From positions 1-64,000 of the forward strand of contig CACYXR010000014.1 of NCBI GenBank assembly GCA_902778455.1: a stretch of DNA of 64,000 nt, written 5' to 3'. Made by a program: the position numbers and the translations under genes. The first letter of the stretch is position 1, and the number at the start of each line of letters is the position of its first letter. Below are positions 44,889 to 54,177 of the stretch, in pieces. The notes below the pieces were generated by a model that was not told where the DNA came from, did no database searches, and saw nothing but the letters and a program-made list of their open reading frames with translations. The stretch is from an uncultured Selenomonadaceae bacterium. GTDB taxonomy: Bacteria > Bacillota > Negativicutes > Selenomonadales > Selenomonadaceae.

Positions 44889-44922
44889 AAAAAGCGGAAC
44901 GCAATACGCGTTCCGCTTTTTT
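44889..44922. terminator. Bidirectional terminator between the PaaK-like and EAL genes
   Basis: AAAAGCGGAACGC-AATAC-GCGTTCCGCTTTT, a 13-bp perfect stem with T-runs on both strands, between convergent genes. Confidence 0.88.
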
Positions 44923-44929
44923 CAATTCC

Positions 44930-47869
44930 CTACCGTGCTTTCACGGCCGCGAACAATTTAAGCTCTTTCCCCTCCTTGAACGGCGCGATCCTGAGCTCGA
45001 CGGGCTTTGGCACGCCGTCAATCATGAGGCGGTATTGGACGGTAAAGCTTCCCTTCTCCCGGATCTCCCGCATGATGTTCTCTTTTGAAAACCGCTGCAG
45101 GAATTCGTTTTGATCATCGGGATATAAAACCTTCGGGACATTCTCGATCGACTGCCCGAAGAAATCGTCGCCTTCCTTCGGCGTACCGAGAGTGGCGTAC
45201 GAACGCGTATATTCCAGGAAATGGCCTGTTTCCGGATCGACCGTAAAAAGGCTGAGATAGCCGTCGGAGAGCGCCATGACCCTGACCAGCATCGCACGCT
45301 CGTTTTGCAGCTTCTCATAACGCTCATTTTGCTTCATCTGCGCGTCGATGATGCTGACGCCCAGGATGATCTTGCTGCTGCCCGGCTGCATCCGCGTGAC
45401 TTTCATGTTGACATATACCGGGACGCCGGTGTCCACCAGACGGTAGGTTGCCGTGAAAACCCCCTGCGCGTCCAGCGCCTTTATAATCTGCTCCTTGGAA
45501 AAAGCGGCATAGAAGATTTCCCTGTCTTCCTCATAAATACGATGGGCGTCCCGCTTGCTCGACTCGAAAAAGTCCTCCCCGTGCCGTTCCACAGCCATTT
45601 CCTGCCCGCCGACAAGGGAACTGTACTCGACAAACTTATCCGTTTCCAGATCCACGACATAGATATTGTAATAGTCGGTGGCCAGCGCCCTCGCAATATC
45701 CACATAGGTCGCTTCCTCGTTCGGGCTGGAAATGAACAGCACCGCCACGGCCACCGCGACAGTCCCCGTAACCGGGTTCACGCCGATCCGCCGGGCAAAA
45801 GAATGAACCACGGAACCGTCGGGCATCTTCTCGTCGAAGAACGAGCGAAGCCCCTGCTCGCAGCAGGTCTGCACAATATTGCGCAGGAACTCTCCCGTAT
45901 TTTTCGCAAAGGAAGAGCCCTGGCTGGACAAATCGTAATGCAGGAACCGCTTGACGAAATCCCGATAGGACGGATTGCTCCTGACAAAGCGGGAAGAATC
46001 GCCGCGGAACTCGAGGACGGCAATCGGGATCGTATTGAACGCCTTTTGAAAGGCATCCTCCTCTTCGTTTGCGATAGCGGAAAAATCGAAAAGGTTGATG
46101 CGGCCCACCGATTCATAATAGGACGATTCCTCGGGATTTTCGTACCCGTCCGACCGATGGGCTGTTTGCCATTCCAGCACCTGCGCGAAGGGAAGCGGCT
46201 TGCTGAAATAATAGCCCTGCAGCTTGGAGCAGCCGCTTTCCTGCAGGAACCGCATCTGTTCCTCGGTTTCCACACCTTCGCAGATGGTGTCCACGCCCAG
46301 CGCGATGGCCATTTTGATCAACTCGGAAAGAAGCACCCTGCCGTTGTGGCTTTCGTCCATCTTCCGCAGGAAGCCCATGTCGAATTTGATCAAATCGAAC
46401 CGGATGCTCCGCAGCACATCCAGCGAGGAATAGCCGCTGCCGAAATCGTCCATCCATACGGGGAACCCCAGCGCCTGAAAACGCTCGATCTGCGTTTTCA
46501 TGAACTCGAAATCGCGTCCCACCACGCTTTCCGTGATCTCGACACTGATCCTGTCGCGGCTGACCCCCGCCGCGTCCACGCGTTTCCTGACTTCCTCCAC
46601 GATGTCGCAGGCAACAAAGTCGGAGCGGGACAGGTTGATGGACTGCGGGACGATATAAAGCCCCGCCGCTTCCCTCGCCTTGATGTCCTCCAGGATCCGT
46701 TCCAGCACATACAAATCCAGCTTGTAGATAATCCCGGCGTCTTCCAGATACGGGATGAAATCCAGCGGCGGCAGGAAGCCCTTGACCGGGTCGATCCATC
46801 GCGCCAGCGCTTCCTCGTCGCAGGCCGTGCCGCTGACCGCCCGGATAATCGGCTGGTAATAGACCTGGATCCATTTTTCCGAAAGCGCCCTGTCAAAATT
46901 CTCCAGGATGTACCGCTGCTTTTTCAGGTCATCCCCCAGGGACTGGCTGTAATAATTGAAGCCCGAGGCATAAGTGCCCTTGATCGCGTCGCAGGCAATC
47001 TTGGCTCTGTCATAGGCCAGGCTGATCGACGCTTCTTCCGTCTGGCCGATATAGATGCCGACGCAGACGGGCGGAAGCTTGCCCCCATTCATCTCCCGCC
47101 ATTCCTCGAACAGGCAGCCGAGGATTTCCTCAATATCCTTTGCCTCCGTCAGCACCGTGAAATGATCGGCGCCGATATGGCAGCAGTTCTCGTTGTGGAA
47201 AATCCGGCTCAACAGCTTGGCGAAGGAACGCAGCAGTCTGTCGCCCTCCGTGAAGCCATACTTGTGGTTGAAAAACTTCATCCCGAGGATATTGATATAC
47301 AGGAGCGCGGGAGTCCTTCCATCCTCCCGGATGGCTTTCCGCTCCGCCTCGGCCAGCTCGAAGAAATACGTCATGCTGGGGAGCCCGGTCAGGTAGTCGT
47401 AACGGTTCTCCTTCAGGATGCTTTCCTCGTGGAGCGCGTTGTAAAGCCGCCGATTCAGCCCCGAGCCGCTGCCGTCCCTGTACTCCCCTTCCTCCGTATA
47501 CCAGACATGGGCAATCTGCGCCCCCGTCTCGGTGATCTCGTGCTCGCCGATGGCGTGGACGACAATGTAGTCTTTGCTCCCCTTTTTCTGCGTCCGGTAG
47601 ATGACGTCATACTCGCCGCCCTTGGTGGCAAACCGCACGGCTTCGTTGGCCACGCGCGCGGCGTCGTCCGGGTGCACTTCCTTGTACATATCGTGATCCA
47701 TGTCGTAATACGCCTGCACCCGATCCTTATCGTACCCGAACAATTTGCAAAACCCATCCGAAAGGGCAAGGGTGACGACCTTTTTGTCCACAAACTGATA
47801 GACAGCATACGGCTGCTTCAATCCTTCAAGGAAGAATTGCTGTTCTTGTGTGAATTCGTATCTTTCCAT
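44930..47869 (-). CDS. PAS - degenerate GGDEF - EAL - PAS - PAS cyclic-di-GMP phosphodiesterase
   Basis: A 979-residue soluble signalling protein. Order: PAS (about 15-125), GGDEF-like (165-320) with Gly-Ala-Asp-His-Phe in place of Gly-Gly-Asp-Glu-Phe, then EAL (340-590). After that come a variable region and two PAS-like domains (735-850 and 870-975). The EAL domain keeps the catalytic set: Glu-Glu-Ala-Leu-Ala-Arg-Trp, Glu-Ile-Thr-Glu-Ser, Asp-Asp-Phe-Gly-Ser-Gly-Tyr-Ser-Ser-Leu, and Cys-Glu-Gly-Val-Glu-Thr. So it probably degrades c-di-GMP and cannot make it. C-terminal PAS domains after EAL are uncommon. The start at 47869 follows GAGGGCGG; a longer frame runs to 47989. Confidence 0.9.
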   Translation of the reverse strand: MERYEFTQEQQFFLEGLKQPYAVYQFVDKKVVTLALSDGFCKLFGYDKDRVQAYYDMDHDMYKEVHPDDAARVANEAVRFATKGGEYDVIYRTQKKGSKDYIVVHAIGEHEITETGAQIAHVWYTEEGEYRDGSGSGLNRRLYNALHEESILKENRYDYLTGLPSMTYFFELAEAERKAIREDGRTPALLYINILGMKFFNHKYGFTEGDRLLRSFAKLLSRIFHNENCCHIGADHFTVLTEAKDIEEILGCLFEEWREMNGGKLPPVCVGIYIGQTEEASISLAYDRAKIACDAIKGTYASGFNYYSQSLGDDLKKQRYILENFDRALSEKWIQVYYQPIIRAVSGTACDEEALARWIDPVKGFLPPLDFIPYLEDAGIIYKLDLYVLERILEDIKAREAAGLYIVPQSINLSRSDFVACDIVEEVRKRVDAAGVSRDRISVEITESVVGRDFEFMKTQIERFQALGFPVWMDDFGSGYSSLDVLRSIRFDLIKFDMGFLRKMDESHNGRVLLSELIKMAIALGVDTICEGVETEEQMRFLQESGCSKLQGYYFSKPLPFAQVLEWQTAHRSDGYENPEESSYYESVGRINLFDFSAIANEEEDAFQKAFNTIPIAVLEFRGDSSRFVRSNPSYRDFVKRFLHYDLSSQGSSFAKNTGEFLRNIVQTCCEQGLRSFFDEKMPDGSVVHSFARRIGVNPVTGTVAVAVAVLFISSPNEEATYVDIARALATDYYNIYVVDLETDKFVEYSSLVGGQEMAVERHGEDFFESSKRDAHRIYEEDREIFYAAFSKEQIIKALDAQGVFTATYRLVDTGVPVYVNMKVTRMQPGSSKIILGVSIIDAQMKQNERYEKLQNERAMLVRVMALSDGYLSLFTVDPETGHFLEYTRSYATLGTPKEGDDFFGQSIENVPKVLYPDDQNEFLQRFSKENIMREIREKGSFTVQYRLMIDGVPKPVELRIAPFKEGKELKLFAAVKAR

Positions 47870-48143
47870 ACGCAAAACGCCGCCCTCTCTTGTGGCTATC
47901 CGTCCCTGCCGCCGCAAGCAAATTTTGGTTCCTTTGAAATTATTATCACTTTGTATCTTTATATTATATATAATGTGTCGATTCGCCACAAGTTTATTTT
48001 TTCGTCTGCTATTTTTTCTGTCCCAGTCAAAATTTTTATCGGCTGCCGCAAAACAGGATGTATTTTGCCGGCTTTTGTGATATGATGAAAAAAGTTATTC
48101 GCATAGGGATAATTGAAATTGAATAATCAAGGGGAGAATGAAA

Positions 48144-49796
48144 ATGAAAAGTGACGTTGTAAAGAAAGGACCGACACGCTGCGCGCATCGGTCGTTGTTC
48201 TATGCCCTCGGCTTCGGGCCGGAGGAGCTTGAGAAGCCGCTGATCGGCATTTGCAATTCCTTCAATGAGGTCATCCCGGGCCATATGCATCTGCGGGAAA
48301 TCACCGAAGCTGCGAAGCTGGGCGTCGCAGCGGCCGGCGGCACGCCGATGGAGTTTCCGGCCATCGGCGTCTGCGACGGCATCGCCATGGGACACACCGG
48401 CATGAAATTCTCGCTGGCAAGTCGCGAACTGATTGCCGACTCCATCGAAGCTGTGGCGACGGCCAGCGGCTTCGACGGACTGGTATTGATCCCGAACTGC
48501 GACAAGGTCGTTCCCGGTATGCTGATGGCGGCGGCGCGGCTCAATATCCCGTCGGTAGTCGTCAGCGGCGGCGCGATGCTCGCCGGACGCTTCCACGGGC
48601 AGGACGTCAGCGTCAGCCAGTGTTTCGAAGCGGCGGGCAAGTTCGCCGCGGGCAAGATCAGCGCCGAGGAAATGGCGGATCTTGAGGCCCACGCCTGCCC
48701 GAGCTGCGGCTCCTGCGCAGGGCTTTTCACCGCGAACACGATGAATTCCCTGACCGAGGCTCTCGGCATGGGGCTTCCGGGCAACGGCACGATTCCCGCC
48801 GCCCACACCGGCGCGCGCCGACTGCTGGCGAAGCGCGCGGGTGCGGTCGTCATGGACCTCGTCAAGAAAAATATCTGCCCGCGGGACATCATGACCCGCG
48901 AAGCGTTTGAGAACGCGATTACGACGGATATGGGCATCGGCGGCTCGTCGAACACGGTGCTGCATCTGACCGCCATTGCCCACGAAGCGGGCATCGAGAT
49001 TCCCGCGCCGCTTTTCGACGAGATCAGCCGCCGCACGCCGTACATCACGAAGCTCAGCCCGGGCGGCAAACACCATATGCAGGACCTCGACGAGGCCGGC
49101 GGCATTTCCGCCGTCATGCACGAGCTGGCGAAAAAGGACCTGCTGCACCTCGACGCGCTGACCGTCACCGGCAAGCTCGGCGACCGCATCAAGGACGCGA
49201 AAATCCTGCGTCCCGACGTCATCCACAGTGTGGACGACCCGTACCGCAAGGAAGGCGGCATCGCCATCCTCAGCGGAAACCTCTGCCCGGACTACGCCGT
49301 GGTCAAAGCCTCGGCGGTCAGCGAGGATATGCTGGTATATGAAGGAAAAGCAAAATGTTACGACTCCGAGACGGCGGCCATCGACGCGATCATGGGCGGC
49401 GAGATCCACGACGGCGACGTTGTCGTCATCCGCTATGAGGGACCGAAGGGCGGCCCCGGCATGCAGGAAATGCTGAATCCGACGGCAGCCATCACCGGCG
49501 CCGGCCTCAAGGTCGGCCTGATTACCGACGGACGCTTCAGCGGCGCCAGCCAGGGCGCCTGCATCGGCCATATCTCGCCGGAGGCGATGGAAGGCGGCCC
49601 GATTGCGCTGATCCGGGACGGCGACATCATCTCCATCGACATCCCGAACCGCAAGCTGGAGCTCAAGATCAGCGACGACGAAATGGCGAAGCGCAAAGCG
49701 GCATGGAAAAAGCCCGAACCGAAAATCAAGACCGGCTACCTCGCCCGTTACGCGAAGATGACCACCTCGGCCAGCACCGGCGCCGTCGTGCAGTAA
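48144..49796 (+). CDS. ilvD: Dihydroxy-acid dehydratase
   Basis: A 550-residue iron-sulfur enzyme for the third step of branched-chain amino acid synthesis. Cluster and metal residues are visible: Cys-Asn-Ser-Phe-Asn near 36, [10 protein letters not shown] near 113-122, and [12 protein letters not shown] near 183-194. The C-terminal Thr-Asp-Gly-Arg-Phe-Ser-Gly-Ala-Ser is near 456. The start was moved to the second ATG (48144), seven bases from AAGGGGAG; 48138 would be too close. An extended -10 (TG-A-TATGAT) lies near 48079. Confidence 0.97.
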   Translation: MKSDVVKKGPTRCAHRSLFYALGFGPEELEKPLIGICNSFNEVIPGHMHLREITEAAKLGVAAAGGTPMEFPAIGVCDGIAMGHTGMKFSLASRELIADSIEAVATASGFDGLVLIPNCDKVVPGMLMAAARLNIPSVVVSGGAMLAGRFHGQDVSVSQCFEAAGKFAAGKISAEEMADLEAHACPSCGSCAGLFTANTMNSLTEALGMGLPGNGTIPAAHTGARRLLAKRAGAVVMDLVKKNICPRDIMTREAFENAITTDMGIGGSSNTVLHLTAIAHEAGIEIPAPLFDEISRRTPYITKLSPGGKHHMQDLDEAGGISAVMHELAKKDLLHLDALTVTGKLGDRIKDAKILRPDVIHSVDDPYRKEGGIAILSGNLCPDYAVVKASAVSEDMLVYEGKAKCYDSETAAIDAIMGGEIHDGDVVVIRYEGPKGGPGMQEMLNPTAAITGAGLKVGLITDGRFSGASQGACIGHISPEAMEGGPIALIRDGDIISIDIPNRKLELKISDDEMAKRKAAWKKPEPKIKTGYLARYAKMTTSASTGAVVQ

Positions 49797-49853
49797 AAGT
49801 ACATAAAAAATACTCTGCTTGGATTCAAGCAGAGTATTTTTTATGTACTTTTA
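49796..49853. terminator. Bidirectional terminator shared by ilvD and leuD
   Basis: A 26-bp perfect stem (49796-49821 with 49826-49851) and a four-base loop. It spans exactly from the ilvD stop codon to the leuD stop codon, so each arm end lies in a stop codon. Confidence 0.9.
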
Positions 49854-50342
49854 CTTCCGTTTCTCTTTGATATATGGGATCAAGCCGCCCGCCTTCGCGA
49901 TGTCCTGCACAAAGCCGGGCAGCGGATGCGCCTTGAAGGTGTCGCCCGTCGTCAAATCCTCGATGGTTCCCTCCGACGTGTCGATGCGCAGCACATCGTT
50001 CGCCTTGATCTTCTCCACGTCGTCGCCGATCTCGAGCAGCGGCAGTCCGATATTGATGCCGTTCCGGTAGAAGATGCGCGCGAAGCTGGCCGCCACCACC
50101 ACGGGAACGCCCGAAGCCTTGATGGCGATCGGTGCGTGCTCGCGGGAGGAGCCGCAGCCAAAATTCTTGCCGCCGACCATGATGTCCCCCGCTTTGACCT
50201 CCTTCGCGAAAGTTTCGTCAATATCCACCATGCAGTGGGACGCCAGCTCCTTCGGGTCGAAGGAGTTCAGATAGCGCGCGGGAATGATGACGTCGGTATC
50301 CACGTTGTCGCCGTAGCGCCAGACCTTTCCTTCCGCTTTCAT
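49851..50342 (-). CDS. leuD: 3-isopropylmalate dehydratase, small subunit
   Basis: A 163-residue swivelling-domain subunit of isopropylmalate isomerase in leucine synthesis. It opens Gly-Lys-Val-Trp-Arg-Tyr-Gly-Asp-Asn-Val-Asp-Thr-Asp-Val-Ile and holds Gly-Lys-Asn-Phe-Gly-Cys-Gly-Ser-Ser-Arg-Glu-His-Ala near 58-70. This is the short form that works with the LeuC encoded immediately upstream. Its ATG abuts the leuC TAA, and its ribosome site GGAGGTGG lies within leuC. Confidence 0.97.
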   Translation of the reverse strand: MKAEGKVWRYGDNVDTDVIIPARYLNSFDPKELASHCMVDIDETFAKEVKAGDIMVGGKNFGCGSSREHAPIAIKASGVPVVVAASFARIFYRNGINIGLPLLEIGDDVEKIKANDVLRIDTSEGTIEDLTTGDTFKAHPLPGFVQDIAKAGGLIPYIKEKRK

Positions 50343-51605
50343 TTACTCCACCTCCTTCGGCTCGGCAATGCGGCCGAGAATCGCGCTGGCTGCCGCCACC
50401 TGCGGCCCCGCCAGATAAATCTCGCTTGTCGTGTCGCCCATGCGCCCGACGAAATTGCGGTTCGTCGTCGAAACGCAGCGCTCGCCCTTCGTCAGGATGC
50501 CCATATGGCCGCCCATGCACGGCCCGCAGGTCGGCGTCGAAACGGCGCAGCCCGCGTTAATGAACGTGCGGATGTAGCCGCACTCCATCGCTTCAAGATA
50601 GACGCGCTGGCTGCCCGGGATCACGATGCAGCGGACGTCAGGATGAACCTTGTGCATAGAGAAGACCTCCGCCGCCACGGCGAGATCCTCGATACGCCCG
50701 TTCGTGCAGGAGCCGAGAACCACCTGCTGGATCGGAATCGGCTCTTTGATATCCTCGATGCGCTTCGTGTTCCCCGGCAGATGCGGGAACGCCACCACGG
50801 GACGAAGCGCCGAAAGATCGATCTCCACCGTGCGCGCATATTTCGCGTCCGAGTCGGAGAACACCGGCTCATAATCTTTGATGCGCTCTTCGAGATAGAC
50901 CCGCGTCTTGTCGTCAAACGGGAAAATGCCGTTCTTCGCGCCCGCTTCGATGGCCATGTTCGCGATCGTGAAGCGGTCGTCCATGCCCAGCGACGAAACG
51001 CCGTCCCCCGTGAACTCCAGCGTCTGGTACAGTGCGCCGTCTACGCCGATCATGCCGATCAGCGTCAGGATCACATCCTTGCCGCAGACGTCCTTCGGTT
51101 TCTCGCCGCGCAGCACCACGCGGATGGCCGGCGGCACCTTGAACCACGCCTCGCCCGTCGCCAGCGCCACCGCAAGGTCTGTCGTGCCGACGCCGGTGGA
51201 AAAGCCGTTCACCGCGCCGTAGGTGCAGGTGTGGGAGTCGGCGCCGATGGTCAGCATGCCCGGCCCGACAAGCCCCTGCTCCGGCAGGATCACATGCTCG
51301 ATGCCCGCGTCGTGGCCGACCTCGAAATAATGGACGATCTTCTGCTCCCGCGCGAAATCCCGCACGATCTTCGTCAGCTCGGCGGTCTTCATATCCTTGT
51401 TCGGCGTGAAATGGTCCGGTACCAGCGCGATTTTAGCGGGATCGAACACGTTTCCTCCGATTTTCTCAAACTCTTTGATCGCGGGCGGCGCGGTGATGTC
51501 GTTCGCCAGCACCATGTCGAGCTTGCAGGTAATCAGCTGCCCCGCCTCGACGGATTCCAGCCCCGCGTGCCGCGCCAGAATCTTCTCGCTCATATTCATG
51601 CCCAT
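50343..51605 (-). CDS. leuC: 3-isopropylmalate dehydratase, large subunit
   Basis: A 420-residue aconitase-family subunit carrying a 4Fe-4S cluster. Cluster ligands are in Gly-Ser-Cys-Thr-Asn-Gly-Arg near 300 and Cys-Gly-Pro-Cys-Met-Gly-Gly-His near 360. [11 protein letters not shown] near 125 is also typical, and the length fits the prokaryotic two-subunit form. The ATG at 51605 follows AGGGGGG. Neither leuA nor leuB is in the window, so the leucine genes are split. Confidence 0.97.
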   Translation of the reverse strand: MGMNMSEKILARHAGLESVEAGQLITCKLDMVLANDITAPPAIKEFEKIGGNVFDPAKIALVPDHFTPNKDMKTAELTKIVRDFAREQKIVHYFEVGHDAGIEHVILPEQGLVGPGMLTIGADSHTCTYGAVNGFSTGVGTTDLAVALATGEAWFKVPPAIRVVLRGEKPKDVCGKDVILTLIGMIGVDGALYQTLEFTGDGVSSLGMDDRFTIANMAIEAGAKNGIFPFDDKTRVYLEERIKDYEPVFSDSDAKYARTVEIDLSALRPVVAFPHLPGNTKRIEDIKEPIPIQQVVLGSCTNGRIEDLAVAAEVFSMHKVHPDVRCIVIPGSQRVYLEAMECGYIRTFINAGCAVSTPTCGPCMGGHMGILTKGERCVSTTNRNFVGRMGDTTSEIYLAGPQVAAASAILGRIAEPKEVE

Positions 51606-51787
51606 ATAATTCCCCCCTGAAATCCGCAAATATCGCGGAACCAATCTTTCACCGTAAAACGGCTACAAATGAAATTTTATTATGAAGCAAAGGTTTTGTC
51701 AATTTTTATGCCTTATCCTTGTTTCCCCCGAACATTCACGTTATCATTCGATTTGGAAAGGTGCTTGCCACTCAATGGTAGGCGTGC

Positions 51788-51821
51788 AGAGGCTCTTGGC
51801 GATTTATCGCTTAGAGCCTCT
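51788..51821 (+). other. Leader hairpin upstream of the holin-like small gene
   Basis: AGAGGCTCT (51788-51796) pairs with AGAGCCTCT (51813-51821), and an inner GCGA-TTTA-TCGC stem stacks within. No T-run follows, so it is a structured leader or RNA element and not a terminator. Such leaders are common before type I toxin genes. Confidence 0.5.
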
Positions 51822-51864
51822 AATATACAGGAGTCAAATCACGCCCCTGAAAGGGGACGAGCCT

Positions 51865-52005
51865 ATGACGGCGTATGATTTTTTCGCGTTTTTGGTACTC
51901 CTGATCGCGTTTTCTTTTACGTTTTTCTTCGAAGGGGCGAAAGTGTTTGGCAACGGGGACACAGGGGGTTTTCCAAAGAGAATTGCGCCCCGTTCCGTTT
52001 TATGA
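51865..52005 (+). CDS. Small holin-like membrane peptide, possible type I toxin
   Basis: A 46-residue peptide: a short polar start (Met-Thr-Ala-Tyr-Asp), one hydrophobic helix (about 6-24), then a polar tail with Pro-Lys-Arg. The opening Met-Thr-x-Tyr followed by a helix resembles the putative holin-like toxin group of Firmicutes, which includes TxpA-like peptides. AAAGGGG lies eight bases before the ATG. A stable leader hairpin lies 44 bases upstream. No antisense antitoxin RNA has been shown. A longer overlapping frame from 51682 lacks a ribosome site. Confidence 0.45.
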   Translation: MTAYDFFAFLVLLIAFSFTFFFEGAKVFGNGDTGGFPKRIAPRSVL

Positions 52006-52011
52006 TACGAT
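51983..52011 (+). promoter_or_regulatory. Promoter of the DUF4160/DUF2442 pair
   Basis: TTGCGC (51983-51988), a 17-base spacer and TACGAT (52006-52011), 27 bases before the ATG. The -35 lies inside the end of the holin-like gene. Confidence 0.55.
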
Positions 52012-52037
52012 AGAAAAAACAGAAAGGATGATGTTGG

Positions 52038-52304
52038 ATGCCTGTTATTTCCATGTTTTACGGAATCAAAATTTACATTTACGTGGAAAAAAGCGGAAAG
52101 CACAAAGTGCCGCATATTCACGCCTTTTATGGAGAAGATGCGATTTCAGTTGATTTTGACGGAAATGTTTTGGACGGCAGCCTGCCGCGAAAAAAACAGG
52201 CGATGGTTATCGCATGGGTAATGATGCACGAGGAAGAGCTGAAAGCAAACTACGAGCTGATGCTTGATGGGCAGACACCCTTCCGCATTGAGCCGCTGAG
52301 ATAG
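52038..52304 (+). CDS. DUF4160 domain protein, putative toxin of a TA pair
   Basis: An 88-residue protein with the DUF4160 pattern: Met-Pro-x-Ile-Ser-x-Phe-Tyr-Gly-Ile at the start, His-Lys-Val-Pro-His-Ile-His-Ala near 27-34, and a helix with Ala-Trp-Val-Met-Met-His-Glu-Glu-Glu-Leu near 60-70. Families of this pattern sit beside DUF2442 genes in many genomes and are often viewed as toxin-antitoxin modules; biochemical proof is limited. The partner starts 13 bases downstream. Confidence 0.82.
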   Translation: MPVISMFYGIKIYIYVEKSGKHKVPHIHAFYGEDAISVDFDGNVLDGSLPRKKQAMVIAWVMMHEEELKANYELMLDGQTPFRIEPLR

Positions 52305-52316
52305 GAGGGATTTGGG

Positions 52317-52559
52317 ATGATTCGCCCCACAGCTGTCAAACCAACATCGGATTACAAACTGCTCCTGACGTTCTCCACCGGAGAGCAGAGGCTATTCGAT
52401 GTGCGCCCTTATCTCGATATGCCCTTCTTTGCCAAACTGAAGGATAAGGACGTTTTCAATCAAGTTTTTGTCAACGAATACACGGTAGAATGGAAAAACG
52501 GCTGCGACATTGCGCCGCATGAACTGTATGATGACAGTGTCCCCGTCGGTACGGCATAA
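52317..52559 (+). CDS. DUF2442 domain protein, putative partner of DUF4160
   Basis: An 80-residue protein with the DUF2442 layout: Pro-Thr-Ser-Asp-Tyr-Lys-Leu-Leu-Leu-Thr-Phe near 10-20, Arg-Leu-Phe-Asp-Val-Arg-Pro-Tyr-Leu near 27-35, Val-Phe-Asn-Gln-Val near 46, and Val-Glu-Trp-Lys-Asn-Gly-Cys-Asp-Ile-Ala-Pro-His-Glu-Leu-Tyr near 57-71. It would act as the antitoxin or DNA-binding partner. GGAGGGA precedes the ATG. A bidirectional terminator follows. Confidence 0.85.
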   Translation: MIRPTAVKPTSDYKLLLTFSTGEQRLFDVRPYLDMPFFAKLKDKDVFNQVFVNEYTVEWKNGCDIAPHELYDDSVPVGTA

Positions 52560-52583
52560 CCGAAAACATTTCCATAGATAGGT

Positions 52584-52618
52584 AATCGCCGCGATGTTTT
52601 TTCATCGCGGCGATTTTG
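52584..52618. terminator. Bidirectional terminator between the DUF2442 gene and radA
   Basis: AATCGCCGCGATG-TTTTTT-CATCGCGGCGATT, a 13-bp perfect stem with T-rich flanks, between convergent genes. Confidence 0.85.
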
Positions 52619-52634
52619 CATATAGCCTTCCTCT

Positions 52635-54023
52635 TTATTCCTTTTCTTCCCTCGGCAGCGCCAGCTTCAGCGCGTCGCCGACAGTCGCCGCGGGCAGCAG
52701 CTTGATTCCTGTCTTCGTGCCCTTCAGCGCGCGGGCGTTTTTCTCCGGCAGCACGGCTGCCTCAAAGCCGAGCCTTGCCGCCTCGCGGAGCCGCGTCTCC
52801 GCCTGCCCCACCGCGCGCACCTCGCCGGACAGCCCGACCTCGCCGAAAACGATCGTTTTCGGGCGCGGACGACGGTTCGCGAAGCTCGACGCCATCGCCA
52901 CGCAAAGGCCGAGATCGGCGGCGGGCTCGTCGATGCGGATGCCGCCCGCCGCCTTGACATAGACGTCGGAATTACCCAGCGGCAGTCGAACTCTTTTTTC
53001 CAGAACCGCGAGGAGCAGCTGGAGCCGTTTCAAATCCACCGCGTCGGAAGTACGGCGCGGCGGCACATAGGGCGTCTGCGCGACAAGCGCCTGCACCTCG
53101 ACCAGCAGCGGCCTCGTCCCCTCGACAGTCGGAATGACTGCCGTGCCGGAATCCGCCTCCCGCTCCGAAAGGAAAAACTTAGAGATGTCCGGCACGTCGC
53201 AAAGCCCCGTGTCCCGCATCTCGAACAAACCGATCTCGTTCGTGCTGCCGAAGCGGTTCTTGATGGCGCGGAGCACGCGATAGCCCGCGTTCTTCTCCCC
53301 CTCGAAGAAAAGCACGGTGTCAACGATATGCTCCAGGACACGCGGCCCCGCGAGGCTGCCGTCCTTCGTGACATGGCCGATAACGAACGCCGCGATGCCG
53401 CCCGCCTTCGCGATACGAAGAATCTCGACGCTGGACTCCCGCACTTGGCTGACGCTGCCCGACGCGCTCTCCAGCTCCGGCCGGAAAATCGTCTGGATTG
53501 AGTCGATGACGAGCAGCTCCGGCTTTATGTTTTCGATATGCAGGGAAATGGTGTCGAGATTCGTTTCGCTGACGACAAAAAGCCCGTCGGCAACCGCGTT
53601 GAGACGGTCGGCGCGCATCCGAATCTGCCGCGTCGATTCCTCGCCCGTCACATACAGCACCCGCCGCCCGAGCCGCGCCACATCGGCGGACACGCGAAGC
53701 GTCAGGCTCGACTTGCCCACGCCGGGATCGCCGACGATCAGCACCATCGAGCCGGGAATCACGCCGCCGCCCAGCACCCGGTCCAGTTCCTCCGAGCCCG
53801 TCGGAAAACGAGGCAAATCCTCCGTCTCCACTTCACCGATCAGCCGGGGCGGCACGGTGTCAGACAGCCCAAGCCGAAGTCCCTTCCCTGTCGACTCCGA
53901 CACGGCAACCTCCTCCGCCATCGTATTCCAGGCCCCGCACCCGGGACATTTCCCCATCCACTTCGCCGACTCCGCCCCGCAGGACTGGCAAACATAAACC
54001 GTCTTCCGCTTCTTCCCCGCCAT
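52635..54023 (-). CDS. radA: DNA repair protein RadA
   Basis: A 462-residue helicase-like protein that aids recombination branch migration. It starts with a zinc finger (Cys-x2-Cys then Cys-Pro-Gly-Cys-Gly-Ala-Trp-Asn near 11-32). The RecA-like core has Walker A Gly-Asp-Pro-Gly-Val-Gly-Lys-Ser near 100, Leu-Leu-Val-Ile-Asp-Ser-Ile-Gln near 170, and the RadA motif Lys-Asn-Arg-Phe-Gly-Ser-Thr-Asn-Glu near 262. A Lon-like domain ends the protein. The ATG at 54023 follows AAGGAG. Confidence 0.97.
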   Translation of the reverse strand: MAGKKRKTVYVCQSCGAESAKWMGKCPGCGAWNTMAEEVAVSESTGKGLRLGLSDTVPPRLIGEVETEDLPRFPTGSEELDRVLGGGVIPGSMVLIVGDPGVGKSSLTLRVSADVARLGRRVLYVTGEESTRQIRMRADRLNAVADGLFVVSETNLDTISLHIENIKPELLVIDSIQTIFRPELESASGSVSQVRESSVEILRIAKAGGIAAFVIGHVTKDGSLAGPRVLEHIVDTVLFFEGEKNAGYRVLRAIKNRFGSTNEIGLFEMRDTGLCDVPDISKFFLSEREADSGTAVIPTVEGTRPLLVEVQALVAQTPYVPPRRTSDAVDLKRLQLLLAVLEKRVRLPLGNSDVYVKAAGGIRIDEPAADLGLCVAMASSFANRRPRPKTIVFGEVGLSGEVRAVGQAETRLREAARLGFEAAVLPEKNARALKGTKTGIKLLPAATVGDALKLALPREEKE

Positions 54024-54119
54024 CGAAATTCTCCTTTTCAGTTTATCTTGTCTATTGTCGCAGAAAAAAGGCGCATTGTCCACTGCCGGCAACGCGCATT
54101 CTATAATTCGTGCAGTATA

Positions 54120-54148
54120 TTGTTTTTTTCGTGCAAATCATTTACAAT
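54120..54148 (+). promoter_or_regulatory. Promoter of the RelB/YafQ module
   Basis: TTGTTT (54120-54125), a 17-base spacer and TACAAT (54143-54148). A doubled TCGTGCA (about 54108 and 54129) overlaps it and could be the autoregulatory operator. Confidence 0.55.
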
Positions 54149-54177
54149 AACACCATAAAAACAAAGGAGATGATACT

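Noticed and set aside
45221-48085. A 954-codon plus-strand open frame opposite the EAL gene
   Set aside because: The composition (Arg, His, Asp, Ala repeats) is that of an antisense shadow, and the minus-strand frame has all EAL motifs.
48036-49571. A 511-codon minus-strand frame opposite ilvD
   Set aside because: It is a shadow of ilvD; the dehydratase motifs on the plus strand are unmistakable.
49926-51620. A 564-codon plus-strand frame opposite leuC and leuD
   Set aside because: It is a shadow with His/Arg-rich composition; both isomerase subunits are clear on minus.
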